A program made the position numbers and the translations under genes. From assembly GCA_963743285.1 (NCBI GenBank), contig CAVUPF010000011.1:62001-126000 (forward strand): 64,000 nt of DNA. The letters run 5' to 3'. Source of the stretch: CAVUPF01 sp963743285. Its GTDB lineage: Bacteria; Actinomycetota; Thermoleophilia; Solirubrobacterales; 70-9. The notes under the pieces were generated by a model. It worked only from the letters and a program-made list of their open reading frames with translations. It made no database searches and was not told where the DNA came from. Below, in pieces: positions 24,212 to 33,333 of the stretch (position 1 is its first letter; every line of letters begins with the position of its first letter).

Positions 24212-26812
24212 TCAGGACTCGGCGTCGCCCGGCGGCTGCTCGTCGCCCCCGTCAGGCTCGTGGTCGCCGTCGCCGTCCTTCTTGGCGCCGACGCCGACCG
24301 TCTGGGGCTCGGGCTCGGGCTCGGGGGGCAACTTCTCCTGCGGCTTCGCCGGCTCGATGATCGTCAGGCTGAGCGGCCGGTCCTCATCATCACCGGAGTT
24401 GTCGCGGGCGACCATCACGGTCGAGCCGGGCGTCATCTGGCCCTGTCGCAAGACTTCGTCGGCGAGCGGGTCCTCGATGTAGCGCTGGATCGCGCGGCGC
24501 AGCGGCCGCGCGCCCATCGAGGGATCCCAGCCCTTCTCGACCAGCAGGTCTTTGGCTTCCTCGGTCAGCTCCAGTTTGAGTTCGTGCTCGGCAACCTGAA
24601 CGCGGACCCGATTGATCATCAGGTCGATGATCTCTTTGACCTCGTTCTTGGCCAGCTTGTGGAAGACGATCACCTCGTCGATCCGGTTGAGGAACTCAGG
24701 CCGGAAGACCTTTTTCAGGTCGCTCATGATCCGGTTCTTCATGTCGTCGTAGGACATGCCGGTCTCATCGGAGACGGTGAAGCCGATCGAGGTGTTCTTG
24801 GCGATCTCCGAGGCGCCGATGTTCGAGGTCATGATCACGATCGAGTTGCGGAAGTCGACCGTGCGCCCCTGGGCATCAGTGAGCCGCCCGTCCTCGAGGA
24901 TCTGCAGCAGGATGTTGAAGACATCCGGGTGGGCCTTCTCGATCTCGTCGAGCAGCAGCACGCTGTAGGGCTTGCGCCGCACCGCCTCGGTCAGTTGGCC
25001 GCCCTCGTCGTAGCCGATGTAGCCCGGAGGCGAGCCGACCAGGCGGCTGACCGCGTGCTTCTCCATGTACTCCGACATGTCGATGCGGATCATCGACTCC
25101 TCGTCGCCGAACAGGAACTCGGCGAGGGTGCGGGCCAGCTCGGTCTTGCCGACCCCGGAGGGGCCGAGGAAGATGAACGAGCCGGCCGGGCGCTTGGGGT
25201 CCTTGATCCCCGCCCGCGAGCGGCGGATCGCCTTGGAGACGGCGGTGATCGCGACCTGCTGGCCGATTACCCGCTTGTGCAGTTCCTCCTCCATGCGGAT
25301 CAGTTTCTTGGTCTCGGCCTCGGTCAGCTTGAAGACCGGGATACCGGTCCACATCGAGACGATGTCGGCAATCTCCTCCTCGCCGACCACCGGTCGCTCG
25401 CTGTTCTCGCCCTCGGCCCACTCGTCCTCGAGCTGGCGCTTGCGCGTCGTCAGCTGGCGCTCGGTGTCGCGCAGGCTGGCGGCCCGTTCGAACTCCTGGG
25501 CCTCGATCGCGGCCTCCTTCTCGCGCCGTGTCGTCTCGATTTCCTCCTCTAGGTCGCGGTAGACCGGCGGCGCGCTCATCGACTTGATGCGCATCCGAGA
25601 GGCGGCCTCATCGATCAGGTCGATCGCCTTGTCGGGTAAGAAGCGGTCGGAGATATAGCGGTCGGCAAGTTCGGCGGCGGCGGAGAGCGCATCGTCGTTG
25701 ATCGTCACCCGGTGATGTTGCTCATAGCGCTCGCGCAGCCCTTCGAGAATCCTCACCGTGTCCTCGGCCGAGGGCTGATCGACCTTGATCTGGGCGAAGC
25801 GGCGCTCCAGCGCCGAGTCGCGCTCCAGGTACTTGCGGTACTCGTCCAAGGTGGTGGCGCCGATCGTCTGCAACTCTCCGCGGGCCAGGGCAGGCTTCAG
25901 GATCGAGGCGGCGTCGATCGCCCCCTCCGCCGCCCCGGCACCGACCAGGTTGTGCAGCTCGTCGATGAAGAGGATGATGTCGCCGCGCTGGGTGATCTCT
26001 TTCATCACCTTCTTGAGGCGCTCCTCGAACTCGCCCCGGTACTTGGAGCCGGCGACCAGCGCCGCCAGGTCGAGGGTGTAGATCTGCTTGTTCTTCAGCA
26101 GCTCAGGCACCTCGCCCTTGTTGATGCGGGCGGCAAGGCCCTCGACCACGGCGGTCTTGCCCACCCCGGGCTCGCCCAGCAGGACCGGATTGTTCTTGGT
26201 GCGACGGGAGAGGATCTGCATGATCCGCTCGATCTCGGTCTCGCGGCCGATCACCGGGTCGAGCTTGCCTTCCTCGGCGAGCTTGGTCAGGTTGCGCCCA
26301 AACTGGTCGAGCAGCTTCGAGGACTTTTTGCCCTCACCCTGGCCGCCTCCGCCTCCCCCGCCCTGGCGGCGCCCGCCGGGGCCGGACAGCATCCGGATCA
26401 CCTCGTTGCGGATCTTGTCGGAGTCTGCGTCGAAGTCGAGCAGGATGCGGGCGGCGACGCCCTCGTTCTCACGCACCAAACCGAGCAGGATGTGCTCGGT
26501 GCCGATGTAGTTGTGGCCGAGGGAGAGCGCCTCGCGCAGCGCCAGCTCAAGCACCTTCTTGGCGCGTGGGGTGAACGGGATCTGTCCGGAGGTGACCTCC
26601 TCGCCGGAGCCGACGATCCGCACCACCTGGGAGCGGACGCGTTCGACCGTGATGTCAAGCGACTCGAGGACGCGGGCGGCAAGGCCCTCCTCCTCGCGCA
26701 GCAGCCCGAGCAGGATGTGCTCGGTGCCGATGTAGTTGTGCTTGAGCGTGCGCGCCTCCTCCTGCGCCAGGACGACGACTTGACGGGCTCGCTCTGTGAA
26801 TCGCTCGAACAA
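24212..26812 (-). CDS. clpC: ATP-dependent Clp protease ATP-binding subunit ClpC
   Basis: An 866-residue AAA+ unfoldase feeding ClpP. Two N-terminal Clp repeats (MFERFTERARQVVVLAQEEA; NYIGTEHILLGL occurs twice) occupy residues 1-145. The D1 Walker A is GEPGVGKTAVVEG, the central region has a UVR-type coiled coil (IEAQEFERAASLRDTERQL), and the D2 Walker A is GPSGVGKTELARTLAEFLFG. The C-terminal ~50 residues are acidic and Pro-rich. The gene is complete. No CtsR, McsA or McsB genes precede it, unlike in Bacillus, and no CIRCE-like repeat is seen upstream. Confidence 0.96.
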   Translation of the reverse strand: MFERFTERARQVVVLAQEEARTLKHNYIGTEHILLGLLREEEGLAARVLESLDITVERVRSQVVRIVGSGEEVTSGQIPFTPRAKKVLELALREALSLGHNYIGTEHILLGLVRENEGVAARILLDFDADSDKIRNEVIRMLSGPGGRRQGGGGGGGQGEGKKSSKLLDQFGRNLTKLAEEGKLDPVIGRETEIERIMQILSRRTKNNPVLLGEPGVGKTAVVEGLAARINKGEVPELLKNKQIYTLDLAALVAGSKYRGEFEERLKKVMKEITQRGDIILFIDELHNLVGAGAAEGAIDAASILKPALARGELQTIGATTLDEYRKYLERDSALERRFAQIKVDQPSAEDTVRILEGLRERYEQHHRVTINDDALSAAAELADRYISDRFLPDKAIDLIDEAASRMRIKSMSAPPVYRDLEEEIETTRREKEAAIEAQEFERAASLRDTERQLTTRKRQLEDEWAEGENSERPVVGEEEIADIVSMWTGIPVFKLTEAETKKLIRMEEELHKRVIGQQVAITAVSKAIRRSRAGIKDPKRPAGSFIFLGPSGVGKTELARTLAEFLFGDEESMIRIDMSEYMEKHAVSRLVGSPPGYIGYDEGGQLTEAVRRKPYSVLLLDEIEKAHPDVFNILLQILEDGRLTDAQGRTVDFRNSIVIMTSNIGASEIAKNTSIGFTVSDETGMSYDDMKNRIMSDLKKVFRPEFLNRIDEVIVFHKLAKNEVKEIIDLMINRVRVQVAEHELKLELTEEAKDLLVEKGWDPSMGARPLRRAIQRYIEDPLADEVLRQGQMTPGSTVMVARDNSGDDEDRPLSLTIIEPAKPQEKLPPEPEPEPQTVGVGAKKDGDGDHEPDGGDEQPPGDAES

Positions 26813-26970
26813 GAGACCTCTCTACTTAATCCAACTCGGTTCGGTCGTGGAAGTTCCGTAGACGCCCTTGGCATATCGGGAGGCGCCCATCTGCCCTTTA
26901 AACGATACCGAGACCGTCCAACCGGCTTGGGGCCCCGAATTTCCGCTCCGAGCGGCCTTTTGGACCCCGA

Positions 26971-28440
26971 TCAGGTGCGCATCGCCGGAAAAAGCAGGAC
27001 CTCGCGCAGGCTGCGGGCCCCGGTCATCATCATCACCAGCCGGTCGATCCCGAGGCCGACGCCGCCGGTCGGCGGCATCCCCTGCTCGAGCGCCTCGACG
27101 AACGCCTCGTCGTAGGGCTGGGCCTCCTCGTCGCCGCGCTGAAGATCCGCTGCCTGCTGCTCGAAGCGGCGCCGCTGCTCATCGGGGTCGTTCAGCTCGC
27201 TGAAGGAGTTGGCGATCTCGACCCCACCGGCGAAGGCCTCCCAGCGCTCGACGAGTCCGTCTTCGGAGCGATGGGCCTTGGCGAATGGGGACAGTGCGAC
27301 GGGGTAGTCGAAGACGAAGGTCGGCTGAATCAGGTGCGGCTCGACCTCTTTGGAGAGCAGGCCGTCGATCAGCTTGCCCCAGCCCTCGGTCGGCTCGGGC
27401 TCGCTGCCCATCGCCCCCGCCAGCGCCTCGCGGGTCGGGTGCTCGGCGATGTCGATGCCGGTGCGCTCGCGGATCACGTCGCGCAGGGTCACTCGTCTCC
27501 AGGGCGGCGCGAAGTCGATCTCCTCCCCACCCCGCTGCACCCTGGTCGTCCCCAGCACCCGCTCCACCACCTCGGCAACCAGCAGCTCCAGGTCGTGCGC
27601 CGTCTTTCGATAGTCGGCGTAGGCCTCATACCACTCGAGCATCGTGAACTCCGGGTTGTGCTTGTTGGAGACGCCCTCGTTGCGGAAGTCCTTGCCCAGC
27701 TCGTAGACCCGGTCGATGCCGCCGATAACCAGCCGCTTCAGGTACAGCTCGGTGGCGATCCGCAGGTAGAGGTCGCGGTCAAGGGAGTTGTGATGGGTAA
27801 TGAACGGCCGGGCGAGGGCACCTCCGTAGAGGGGTTGAAGGACCGGCGTTTCGACCTCAAGGTAGCCGTGCTCATCGAGCCAACGGCGCACTTCGCTCAC
27901 CGTCCGGGTGCGCAGGGCGAAGAGGCGGCGGCTCTCCTGATTTGCGATCAGGTCCAGCTCGCGCCGACGGTAGCGGGTCTCGGTGTCCTCGAGGCCGTGG
28001 AACTTGCCGGGCGGCGGGCGCAGGCTCTTGGCGAGCAATCGCCAGCGGCTGAGCGCAAGGGTCAACTCGCCGCCGCTGCGCGTCGCCATCGCCGTCCCCT
28101 CGACCCCGACGATGTCGCCGAGGTCGAGGTGGATGAGCAGCTCAAACGCCTCCGCTCCGAGCAGGTCCTCGCGGGCGTGGAGCTGGATCTCACCGCTGCC
28201 GTCGCGAAGATCGAGGAAGGCGGCCTTGCCGTGGCCGCGCCGAGCGACGAGGCGACCGGCGACCCGGTGCGCCGATTCCGTTTCGATCCCCGGCGCCAGG
28301 CCCTCGTGGGCGGCCCGCACCTCGGCGATCTCCTCGCGCCCGGCGAACTCATGTGGAAACGGATCGATGCCCCTCTCACGCAACCGAGCGAGCTTCTGTC
28401 GCCGGTCCGCGAGGACATCCGATATCTCGGGCTCGCTCAT
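26971..28440 (-). CDS. lysS: Lysyl-tRNA synthetase, class II
   Basis: A 489-residue class II synthetase. The N-terminal OB-fold anticodon-binding domain (VAGRLVARRGHGKAAFLDLR) is at about 62-145. Motif 1 lies around YLEVETPVLQP, motif 2 in GKDFRNEGVSNKHNPEFTML, and motif 3 in GVGLGIDRLVMMMTG near the end. It ends 158 bp upstream of clpC and starts 22 bp after greA. The complete gene is the standard length. Confidence 0.96.
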   Translation of the reverse strand: MSEPEISDVLADRRQKLARLRERGIDPFPHEFAGREEIAEVRAAHEGLAPGIETESAHRVAGRLVARRGHGKAAFLDLRDGSGEIQLHAREDLLGAEAFELLIHLDLGDIVGVEGTAMATRSGGELTLALSRWRLLAKSLRPPPGKFHGLEDTETRYRRRELDLIANQESRRLFALRTRTVSEVRRWLDEHGYLEVETPVLQPLYGGALARPFITHHNSLDRDLYLRIATELYLKRLVIGGIDRVYELGKDFRNEGVSNKHNPEFTMLEWYEAYADYRKTAHDLELLVAEVVERVLGTTRVQRGGEEIDFAPPWRRVTLRDVIRERTGIDIAEHPTREALAGAMGSEPEPTEGWGKLIDGLLSKEVEPHLIQPTFVFDYPVALSPFAKAHRSEDGLVERWEAFAGGVEIANSFSELNDPDEQRRRFEQQAADLQRGDEEAQPYDEAFVEALEQGMPPTGGVGLGIDRLVMMMTGARSLREVLLFPAMRT

Positions 28441-28462
28441 CGAGGCGCGAGCCTATCTACCG

Positions 28463-28942
28463 CTAAGCCGTCTCGATCTTGGTGATTTTGAGTTTCTTCT
28501 TGGGACCGCGGGGAACCTCGACGGTCACGACGTCGTTGCGCTTGCGGCCGACAAGGGCTTTGCCGATCGGCGATTCGTTGGAGAGTTTGTGCTCGAGTGG
28601 GTTGGCCTCGGTCGAGCCGACGATCTGAAACTTCTGCGAATCGCCGGTCTTTTGGTCTTTGACGTGGACTACCGAGCCAAACTTCACCTCGTCGGTGCCG
28701 AGCGCCTTCTCGTCGATCACGGTGGCGCGGCGCAGCCGCTCCTCAAGCTGGGCGATCCGACCCTCAAGCAGCGCCTGTTCGTTCTTGGCATCGTCGTACT
28801 CGGCGTTCTCGGAGATGTCCCCGAACTCGCGCGCTTCTTTGATCCGCCCCGCGACCTCACGGCGTTTGGTCGTCGAGAGATGCTCGATCTCCTCTTTCAG
28901 CTTCTCGAGCCCTTCTGGAGTTATGACGGCCTGGCGACTCAC
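28463..28942 (-). CDS. greA: Transcription elongation factor GreA
   Basis: A 159-residue factor that rescues backtracked RNA polymerase. The N-terminal coiled coil carries EFGDISENAEYDDAKNEQAL with the acidic tip residues; the C-terminal FKBP-like domain has NESPIGKALVGRKRNDVVTV. GTG 28942 (MSRQAVITPEGLEKLKEEI) gives the normal length; upstream codons are unrelated. It precedes lysS by 22 bp and follows dus by 146 bp. Confidence 0.95.
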   Translation of the reverse strand: MSRQAVITPEGLEKLKEEIEHLSTTKRREVAGRIKEAREFGDISENAEYDDAKNEQALLEGRIAQLEERLRRATVIDEKALGTDEVKFGSVVHVKDQKTGDSQKFQIVGSTEANPLEHKLSNESPIGKALVGRKRNDVVTVEVPRGPKKKLKITKIETA

Positions 28943-29088
28943 TGTGTCCAACCTCGCTTTTGTTTGCGGGGGAGCCGGGAATTGGCTCCCAGACCCAAAA
29001 AACCCCGATGCGGCGGATTTCGCTCGCCACACCTGGGCACGAAGTCGCGGGATTATAGCGGGGGGTCACTGCGGGCAATCGAGGACTT

Positions 29089-30084
29089 CTACGCGACCGC
29101 GGCCGGCGCGGTGAGAGAGGCGATCAGGGCCCGCGCCCGGCGCAGGTCGGCGCTTCTCTGCAGCTCTTCGACGAGCGGGGCCGGCGCGTTAAGCGGGGCC
29201 ATGTACCAGGGGTAGAACTTGCGCAGGTAGCGCGCCGCCCGCGCGGCGCCAAGGTGCTCCTCGGCGCGGTCGAGCACCCAGAGCAGCTCGGCGATGACTT
29301 CCTCACGGCTCGGCGGCTCGGCTCGGCGGCCGATCAGCTCCTCAAAGAGCCAGGGGTTACCGAGTCCGCCGCGGGCGATCATCACCGCGTCGGCCCCGGA
29401 CTCCTCATAGGCACGCCGGGCCGCGGCGGCGCTCCTCAGGCCGCCGGAGACGATCACCGGCACGTCGACGCTTTCGGCGAGCTCGCGGGTGAGCGCATAG
29501 TCCGGCTCGCCCTTGTGGCCGGTCGTCGCGGCGCGCGGGTGGAAGGCGACGGCGGCGACCCCGGCCTCGGCGACCAGCCGCAAGGCAAGCTCGAGGCCGG
29601 ACCTCTCGCCGGCCTCGATCCCCGAGCGCAGCTTCACGGTCACCGGCAGGCCGCTGCCCTCGGCGGCCCCGCGGGCGAGCTCCAGTGCCAGCTCGGGGTC
29701 GCGCAGCAGCTCGGCGCCGGCACCGGTGCGGCGCACCTTGCGCACCGGGCACCCCATGTTGATGTCGATCAGGTCCGCGCCGGCCTCGGCGGCGATCGCG
29801 GCGCCAGAGCACATCACCTCGGGGTCGTGACCGAATAGCTGGATCGAGACCGGGTGCTCGTCGGGATGGATCCGCATCAGCTCTCCCAGGGTGCGCTCGT
29901 TGCGGTGATGCAGGCCGAAGCTGGAGACCATCTCCGAGACCGCCAGCCCCGCTCCGTGGCGCTTTGCCTGCAGCCGCACGAACCAGTTGCCGATCCCGGC
30001 CAGCGGAGCGAGCAGGACGCGGTTGGGGATCTCGACGTCGGCGATCCGGAACGGATCAGTCAGCTGTGGGCGCGTTGCGGTCAT
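29089..30084 (-). CDS. dus: tRNA-dihydrouridine synthase
   Basis: A 331-residue flavin enzyme that reduces uridines in tRNA. It has LAPLAGIGNWFVRLQAKRHG (FMN-binding start), NMGCPVRKVRRTGAGAELL with the catalytic Cys, VTVKLRSGIE, and FHPRAAT followed by GHKGEPDYALTREL. The ATG at 30084 lies inside the end of coaX (29-bp overlap), indicating coupling. DusB-like enzymes precede lysS in Bacillus as well. Confidence 0.92.
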   Translation of the reverse strand: MTATRPQLTDPFRIADVEIPNRVLLAPLAGIGNWFVRLQAKRHGAGLAVSEMVSSFGLHHRNERTLGELMRIHPDEHPVSIQLFGHDPEVMCSGAAIAAEAGADLIDINMGCPVRKVRRTGAGAELLRDPELALELARGAAEGSGLPVTVKLRSGIEAGERSGLELALRLVAEAGVAAVAFHPRAATTGHKGEPDYALTRELAESVDVPVIVSGGLRSAAAARRAYEESGADAVMIARGGLGNPWLFEELIGRRAEPPSREEVIAELLWVLDRAEEHLGAARAARYLRKFYPWYMAPLNAPAPLVEELQRSADLRRARALIASLTAPAAVA

Positions 30085-30847
30085 ATATGAGTCGCAGGCC
30101 CTTCAGGGTAAGCAGGTCGTCGACCTCGTCGATCGTCTCGGTGAAGGGGACGATCACCTCGGCCAGGCCGCCGGTGGCCAGGAAACGCGCCTCCCCGAGC
30201 TCCTCCTCGATCCGCCGCGCGATGCCGTCGATCAGACCGGCGAAGCCGAAGACGAACCCAGACTGGATCGCAGCGCGGCTGGAGCGGCCGATCGCCGCGT
30301 CGGGCTCGGCGAGGTCGATGCGTGGGATCCGCGCCGCCCGTTCGACCAGGGCGGTGAGTGAGACCTCCAGGCCCGGGGCGATCGCTCCGCCCAGGTACTC
30401 GCCGGCGGCGGAGACCGCGTCGAAGTTGATCCCGGTCCCGAAATCGACGACGACGCAGGCGCCGCCCACCCGGTCATAGGCCGCCACCGCATTGACAAGT
30501 CGATCGGCCCCAACCTCCAGCGGGTTCTCGATCCTGATCGGCATGCCGGTCTTGATCCCGGGGGCAACCAACAGGCACTCGGCCGCAAGGTAGCGCTCGA
30601 CCAGCTGCTCGTATTGGGCACCGAGCGGCGGCACCACGGAGGAGACGCAGACCGCATTGAGCTCGGCGAGACCCATGCCGCGCAGCGCCAGCAGGCCGCT
30701 GATCCGCTCAGCCAGCTCGTCACCGCTGGCGCCGGCACGAGTTTGAAAGCGCCAGTGCTCGGCCAGGCGATCGCCGTCGAAGGCGCCGAGGTGGGTCTGG
30801 GTGTTGCCGATGTCGACCGCCAGTAGCACGCCGGCGATTATGCACAT
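30056..30847 (-). CDS. coaX: Type III pantothenate kinase
   Basis: About 263 residues; phosphorylates pantothenate as the first step of coenzyme A synthesis. The ASKHA-fold phosphate motif is LLAVDIGNTQTHLGAF, followed by GADRLVNAVAAYDRVGG and VVVDFGTGINFDAVS. ATG 30847 is chosen; GTG 30829 directly before the first strand is an alternative. It is divergent from the GST-like gene with only 14 bp between the two starts, so their promoters must lie within each other's coding sequence or one start is misplaced. Confidence 0.9.
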   Translation of the reverse strand: MCIIAGVLLAVDIGNTQTHLGAFDGDRLAEHWRFQTRAGASGDELAERISGLLALRGMGLAELNAVCVSSVVPPLGAQYEQLVERYLAAECLLVAPGIKTGMPIRIENPLEVGADRLVNAVAAYDRVGGACVVVDFGTGINFDAVSAAGEYLGGAIAPGLEVSLTALVERAARIPRIDLAEPDAAIGRSSRAAIQSGFVFGFAGLIDGIARRIEEELGEARFLATGGLAEVIVPFTETIDEVDDLLTLKGLRLIYDRNAPTAD

Positions 30848-30861
30848 AACATCCACTGCCG

Positions 30862-31617
30862 GTGAACGCACGGCTCTACGTGATCCCCGCCTCGCACCCG
30901 AGCATCGCCGCGGCGCTGATGCTCGACCACAAGGGCATCGCCTACAAGCGGACCGACCTGCTTCCGGTGATCTCCAAGGTCGTGCTGAGGGCGATCGGTT
31001 TCTCCGGCGTCACGGTGCCAGCCCTGCGGGTCGACGGTCGCAAGGTGCAAGGCTCACGGCAGATCGCCCGCGAGCTGGACCGACTGCGGCCTGAGCCGCC
31101 GCTCTTGCCGACCGATCCGGAGAGGCAGCTCGCGGTCGAGGAGGCAGAGCGCTTCGGCGACCAGGAGCTTCAGCCGCCGATGCGCCAGATCCTCTGGTGG
31201 GCGATCAAGCGCGACAAGGCACCGTTGCGCAGCTACTCAGAGGGCGCGAAGCTCGGTGTCCCGGTCGACTTGGCCATGCTCACCGCGGCACCGATCATCG
31301 CCCTCTCGGCCCGCTTTAACGAGGCCGACGACGAGCACGTGCGTCGCGGCCTGGCCGAGCTGCCCGGGATGCTTCAGAAGATCGACGACTGGATCGCCGC
31401 CGGAGTGTTGAACGGTGAGCAGCTGAACGCCGCCGATTTCCAGATCGCCTCCAGCCTCGGGTTGGCGATGACCCTCGACGACCTGCGCCCGGCGATTGAG
31501 GCGCGACCGGCCGGCAAGCTGGCGAAGCGCGTCGTGCCGAACTATCCCGGTCGCACCCCGACGATCCTCCCGCCCGCCTGGCTTGAGCCGCTGCGCAGCT
31601 CGCCGGCCGCGGCCTAA
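30862..31617 (+). CDS. Glutathione-S-transferase-like protein
   Basis: A 251-residue protein with a thioredoxin-like N-terminal half (NARLYVIPASHPSIAAALML, then VTVPALRVDGRKVQGSRQIA with the cis-Pro and the [S/G]SRxI motif) and a helical C-terminal half (LNGEQLNAADFQIASSLGLA) as in GST_C. The usual N-terminal Cys/Ser is replaced by SHPS. Since actinobacteria of this type usually lack glutathione, the natural thiol is uncertain. It is the only plus-strand gene inside the minus-strand block and overlaps the folK stop by four bases. Confidence 0.75.
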   Translation: MNARLYVIPASHPSIAAALMLDHKGIAYKRTDLLPVISKVVLRAIGFSGVTVPALRVDGRKVQGSRQIARELDRLRPEPPLLPTDPERQLAVEEAERFGDQELQPPMRQILWWAIKRDKAPLRSYSEGAKLGVPVDLAMLTAAPIIALSARFNEADDEHVRRGLAELPGMLQKIDDWIAAGVLNGEQLNAADFQIASSLGLAMTLDDLRPAIEARPAGKLAKRVVPNYPGRTPTILPPAWLEPLRSSPAAA

Positions 31618-32105
31618 AGAGAGCCCGACCGCTCGACCCGCTGGCCGGGGCCGAGAGCGGCGAGCGCGTCCGCAAGGCGCGTCCCGTCCGGGAGCCTAAG
31701 GTCGGGATCCAGCTCCAGCAGCGGGACGAGGACAAAGCGGCGACTCCTCACCTCGGGGTGGGGCAACGTCAACCGCTCGGTCGAGAGCTCGAGGTCGCCG
31801 AGTAGGAGCAGGTCGACGTCGAGCGGGCGGGGACTGTGGCGGGGCGCCTGCAAGGCCCGGCCGCGCTCGGCCTCGATCGCCTTGCAGCGGTCGAGCAGCG
31901 CCTCGGGCTCAAGCTCGGTGCGAATGCGAACCGCGGCGTTGAGGAAGTCCGGCTGGGTGAGCACCTCGCCCACCGGCTCGGTCTCAAATGTCGGGGAGAC
32001 CTCCTCGACCTCCACACCGCTCTCCCGCAAGGACTCAATCGCTGCCCGCAGGTGCCCCTCGCGGTCGCCGACGTTCGACCCCAGCCCCAAATACCCCGTC
32101 CGCAC
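31614..32105 (-). CDS. folK: 2-amino-4-hydroxy-6-hydroxymethyldihydropteridine pyrophosphokinase
   Basis: A 163-residue HPPK that transfers pyrophosphate from ATP to the pterin in folate synthesis. It has LGLGSNVGDREGHLRAAIES, then RHSPRPLDVDLLLLGDLEL with the metal-binding Asp pair, and LPHPEVRSRRFVLVPLLEL. It follows folB after three bases, and folP is just upstream, so the three steps form one folate operon. Confidence 0.94.
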   Translation of the reverse strand: MRTGYLGLGSNVGDREGHLRAAIESLRESGVEVEEVSPTFETEPVGEVLTQPDFLNAAVRIRTELEPEALLDRCKAIEAERGRALQAPRHSPRPLDVDLLLLGDLELSTERLTLPHPEVRSRRFVLVPLLELDPDLRLPDGTRLADALAALGPGQRVERSGSL

Positions 32106-32108
32106 CGT

Positions 32109-32531
32109 CTAGCCGCCCTCGCCGCCCTCGCCGCCCTCCTCCACGCTGCGCTCGTGGGTGACCTCGATCGCGACCTCCTGGATGGCGAGCGGCAGCGGCG
32201 GCTCAGGCTTCGCGGCGCGCACCCGGACCGACTCGCAGCCGTAGCACTCCATCAGCCGCTCGCCGACCACCTGGGCGAGCCGCTCCAGCGTCTTGTAGCT
32301 TCGCTCTGTCGCGGCCAAGGCGACGATGTCGCAGACCTGGGCGTAGTCGACGGTGTCCTCGAGCCGATCGGTCAGCACCGCGTCGCAGTCGGGCACGTCG
32401 AAGGATACGTCGAACTCGAGGCGCTGTCCGACCTCCTGCTCGGCGTCGCTGACCCCGTGATGGGTGTAGATCGAGAGCCCGCGCAGCTCAACCTCGACGC
32501 TCGATTCGAACCCGTTTCCATGAGCCTCCAT
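32109..32531 (-). CDS. folB: Dihydroneopterin aldolase
   Basis: A 140-residue tunnelling-fold enzyme that cleaves dihydroneopterin. It shows VELRGLSIYTHHGVSDAEQE with the family Tyr/His-rich start, DTVDYAQVCDIV and LERLAQVVGERLM with the catalytic Glu, and ends in the strand VRVRAAKPEPPLP. The C-terminus carries a repeated EGGEGG tail produced by a tandem 9-bp repeat just before the stop. It begins 11 bp after the folP stop. Confidence 0.92.
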   Translation of the reverse strand: MEAHGNGFESSVEVELRGLSIYTHHGVSDAEQEVGQRLEFDVSFDVPDCDAVLTDRLEDTVDYAQVCDIVALAATERSYKTLERLAQVVGERLMECYGCESVRVRAAKPEPPLPLAIQEVAIEVTHERSVEEGGEGGEGG

Positions 32532-32542
32532 CTCGCCTCAAC

Positions 32543-33325
32543 CTACCCAAGGATCGCGGCGGCGACCCTCATCGCCTGCCCGACCTCGGCAATGTCGTGG
32601 ACGCGGAGTACGTCGGCGCCCTCAACCGCGGCGAGAACGGAGGAGGCGATCGTGCCTCCCAGACGCTCGCTTGCCTCGGAGCCGTCGATCTTCCCGATGA
32701 AGCTCTTCCGCGATGTGCCGACTACCAGTGGGCGCCCGAGTGAGCGCAGCTCGTCGAGCCGCCGCAGCAGCTCCAGGTTGTGCTCCAGAGCCTTGCCGAA
32801 GCCGATCCCCGGGTCCAGCCAGATCCGCTCCTCATCGACCCCGGCCGCTACCGCAGCCTCCATCCGCTCGACGAGGAAGGCCTTGACGTCGTCGACTACG
32901 TCGTCGTAGACCGGGTTCTCCTGCATCGTCTGCGGCGTCCCCCGCATGTGCATAAGCACGAGGCCTGCACCGCGCTCGGCACACAGCCCTCCGAGCGCCG
33001 GATCTCCCCGCAGGGCGGTGACGTCGTTGACGATCTCAGCACCTGCGTCCAGCGCCGCTTCGGCGACCACCAGCTTTGACGTGTCAATCGAGATTGTCAC
33101 CCCGCAGGAGGCCAGGTCGTCCACCACCGGCCCAATCCGAGCCAGCTCCTCCTCAGCACTCACTGCCTGAGCCCCGGGACGGGTCGATTCCCCGCCCACA
33201 TCCAGGATCTCCGCCCCCGCGGCGGCCAACTCACGCCCATGCCCGATCGCGGCCTCCGGGTCCAGGTAGAGCCCCCCGTCTGAAAACGAGTCCGGGGTCA
33301 CGTTGAGGACCCCCATCAACTTCAC
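32543..33325 (-). CDS. folP: Dihydropteroate synthase
   Basis: A 260-residue TIM-barrel enzyme that joins p-aminobenzoate to the pterin, the target of sulfonamides. Motifs are MGVLNVTPDSFSDGG at the N-terminus, DVGGESTRPGAQAVS, ISIDTSKLVVAEAALDAGAE, WLDPGIGFGKALEHNLELL, and VLRVHDIAEVGQAMRVAAA at the end. It starts eight bases after the ftsH stop. Confidence 0.95.
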   Translation of the reverse strand: MKLMGVLNVTPDSFSDGGLYLDPEAAIGHGRELAAAGAEILDVGGESTRPGAQAVSAEEELARIGPVVDDLASCGVTISIDTSKLVVAEAALDAGAEIVNDVTALRGDPALGGLCAERGAGLVLMHMRGTPQTMQENPVYDDVVDDVKAFLVERMEAAVAAGVDEERIWLDPGIGFGKALEHNLELLRRLDELRSLGRPLVVGTSRKSFIGKIDGSEASERLGGTIASSVLAAVEGADVLRVHDIAEVGQAMRVAAAILG

Positions 33326-33333
33326 CGAAAGGC

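Noticed and set aside
23027..25552. 841-codon plus-strand open frame opposite the aldo/keto reductase and clpC
   Set aside because: It is the antisense shadow of two clearly conserved minus-strand genes; composition is typical of high-GC mirror frames.
26943..26955. Short ccgctc/gagcgg inverted repeat between lysS and clpC as terminator
   Set aside because: Only a 6-bp stem with a one-base apex and no U tract on the transcribed strand; clpC is probably read through.
32110..32140. Tandem gccgccctc repeats at the folB end as a possible regulatory repeat
   Set aside because: They encode the EGGEGG tail and are better explained as slippage in coding sequence; they are too few to call an array.
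32500..32520. tcgattcgaaccc resembling a tRNA T arm
   Set aside because: It lies inside folB and no cloverleaf can be formed around it.
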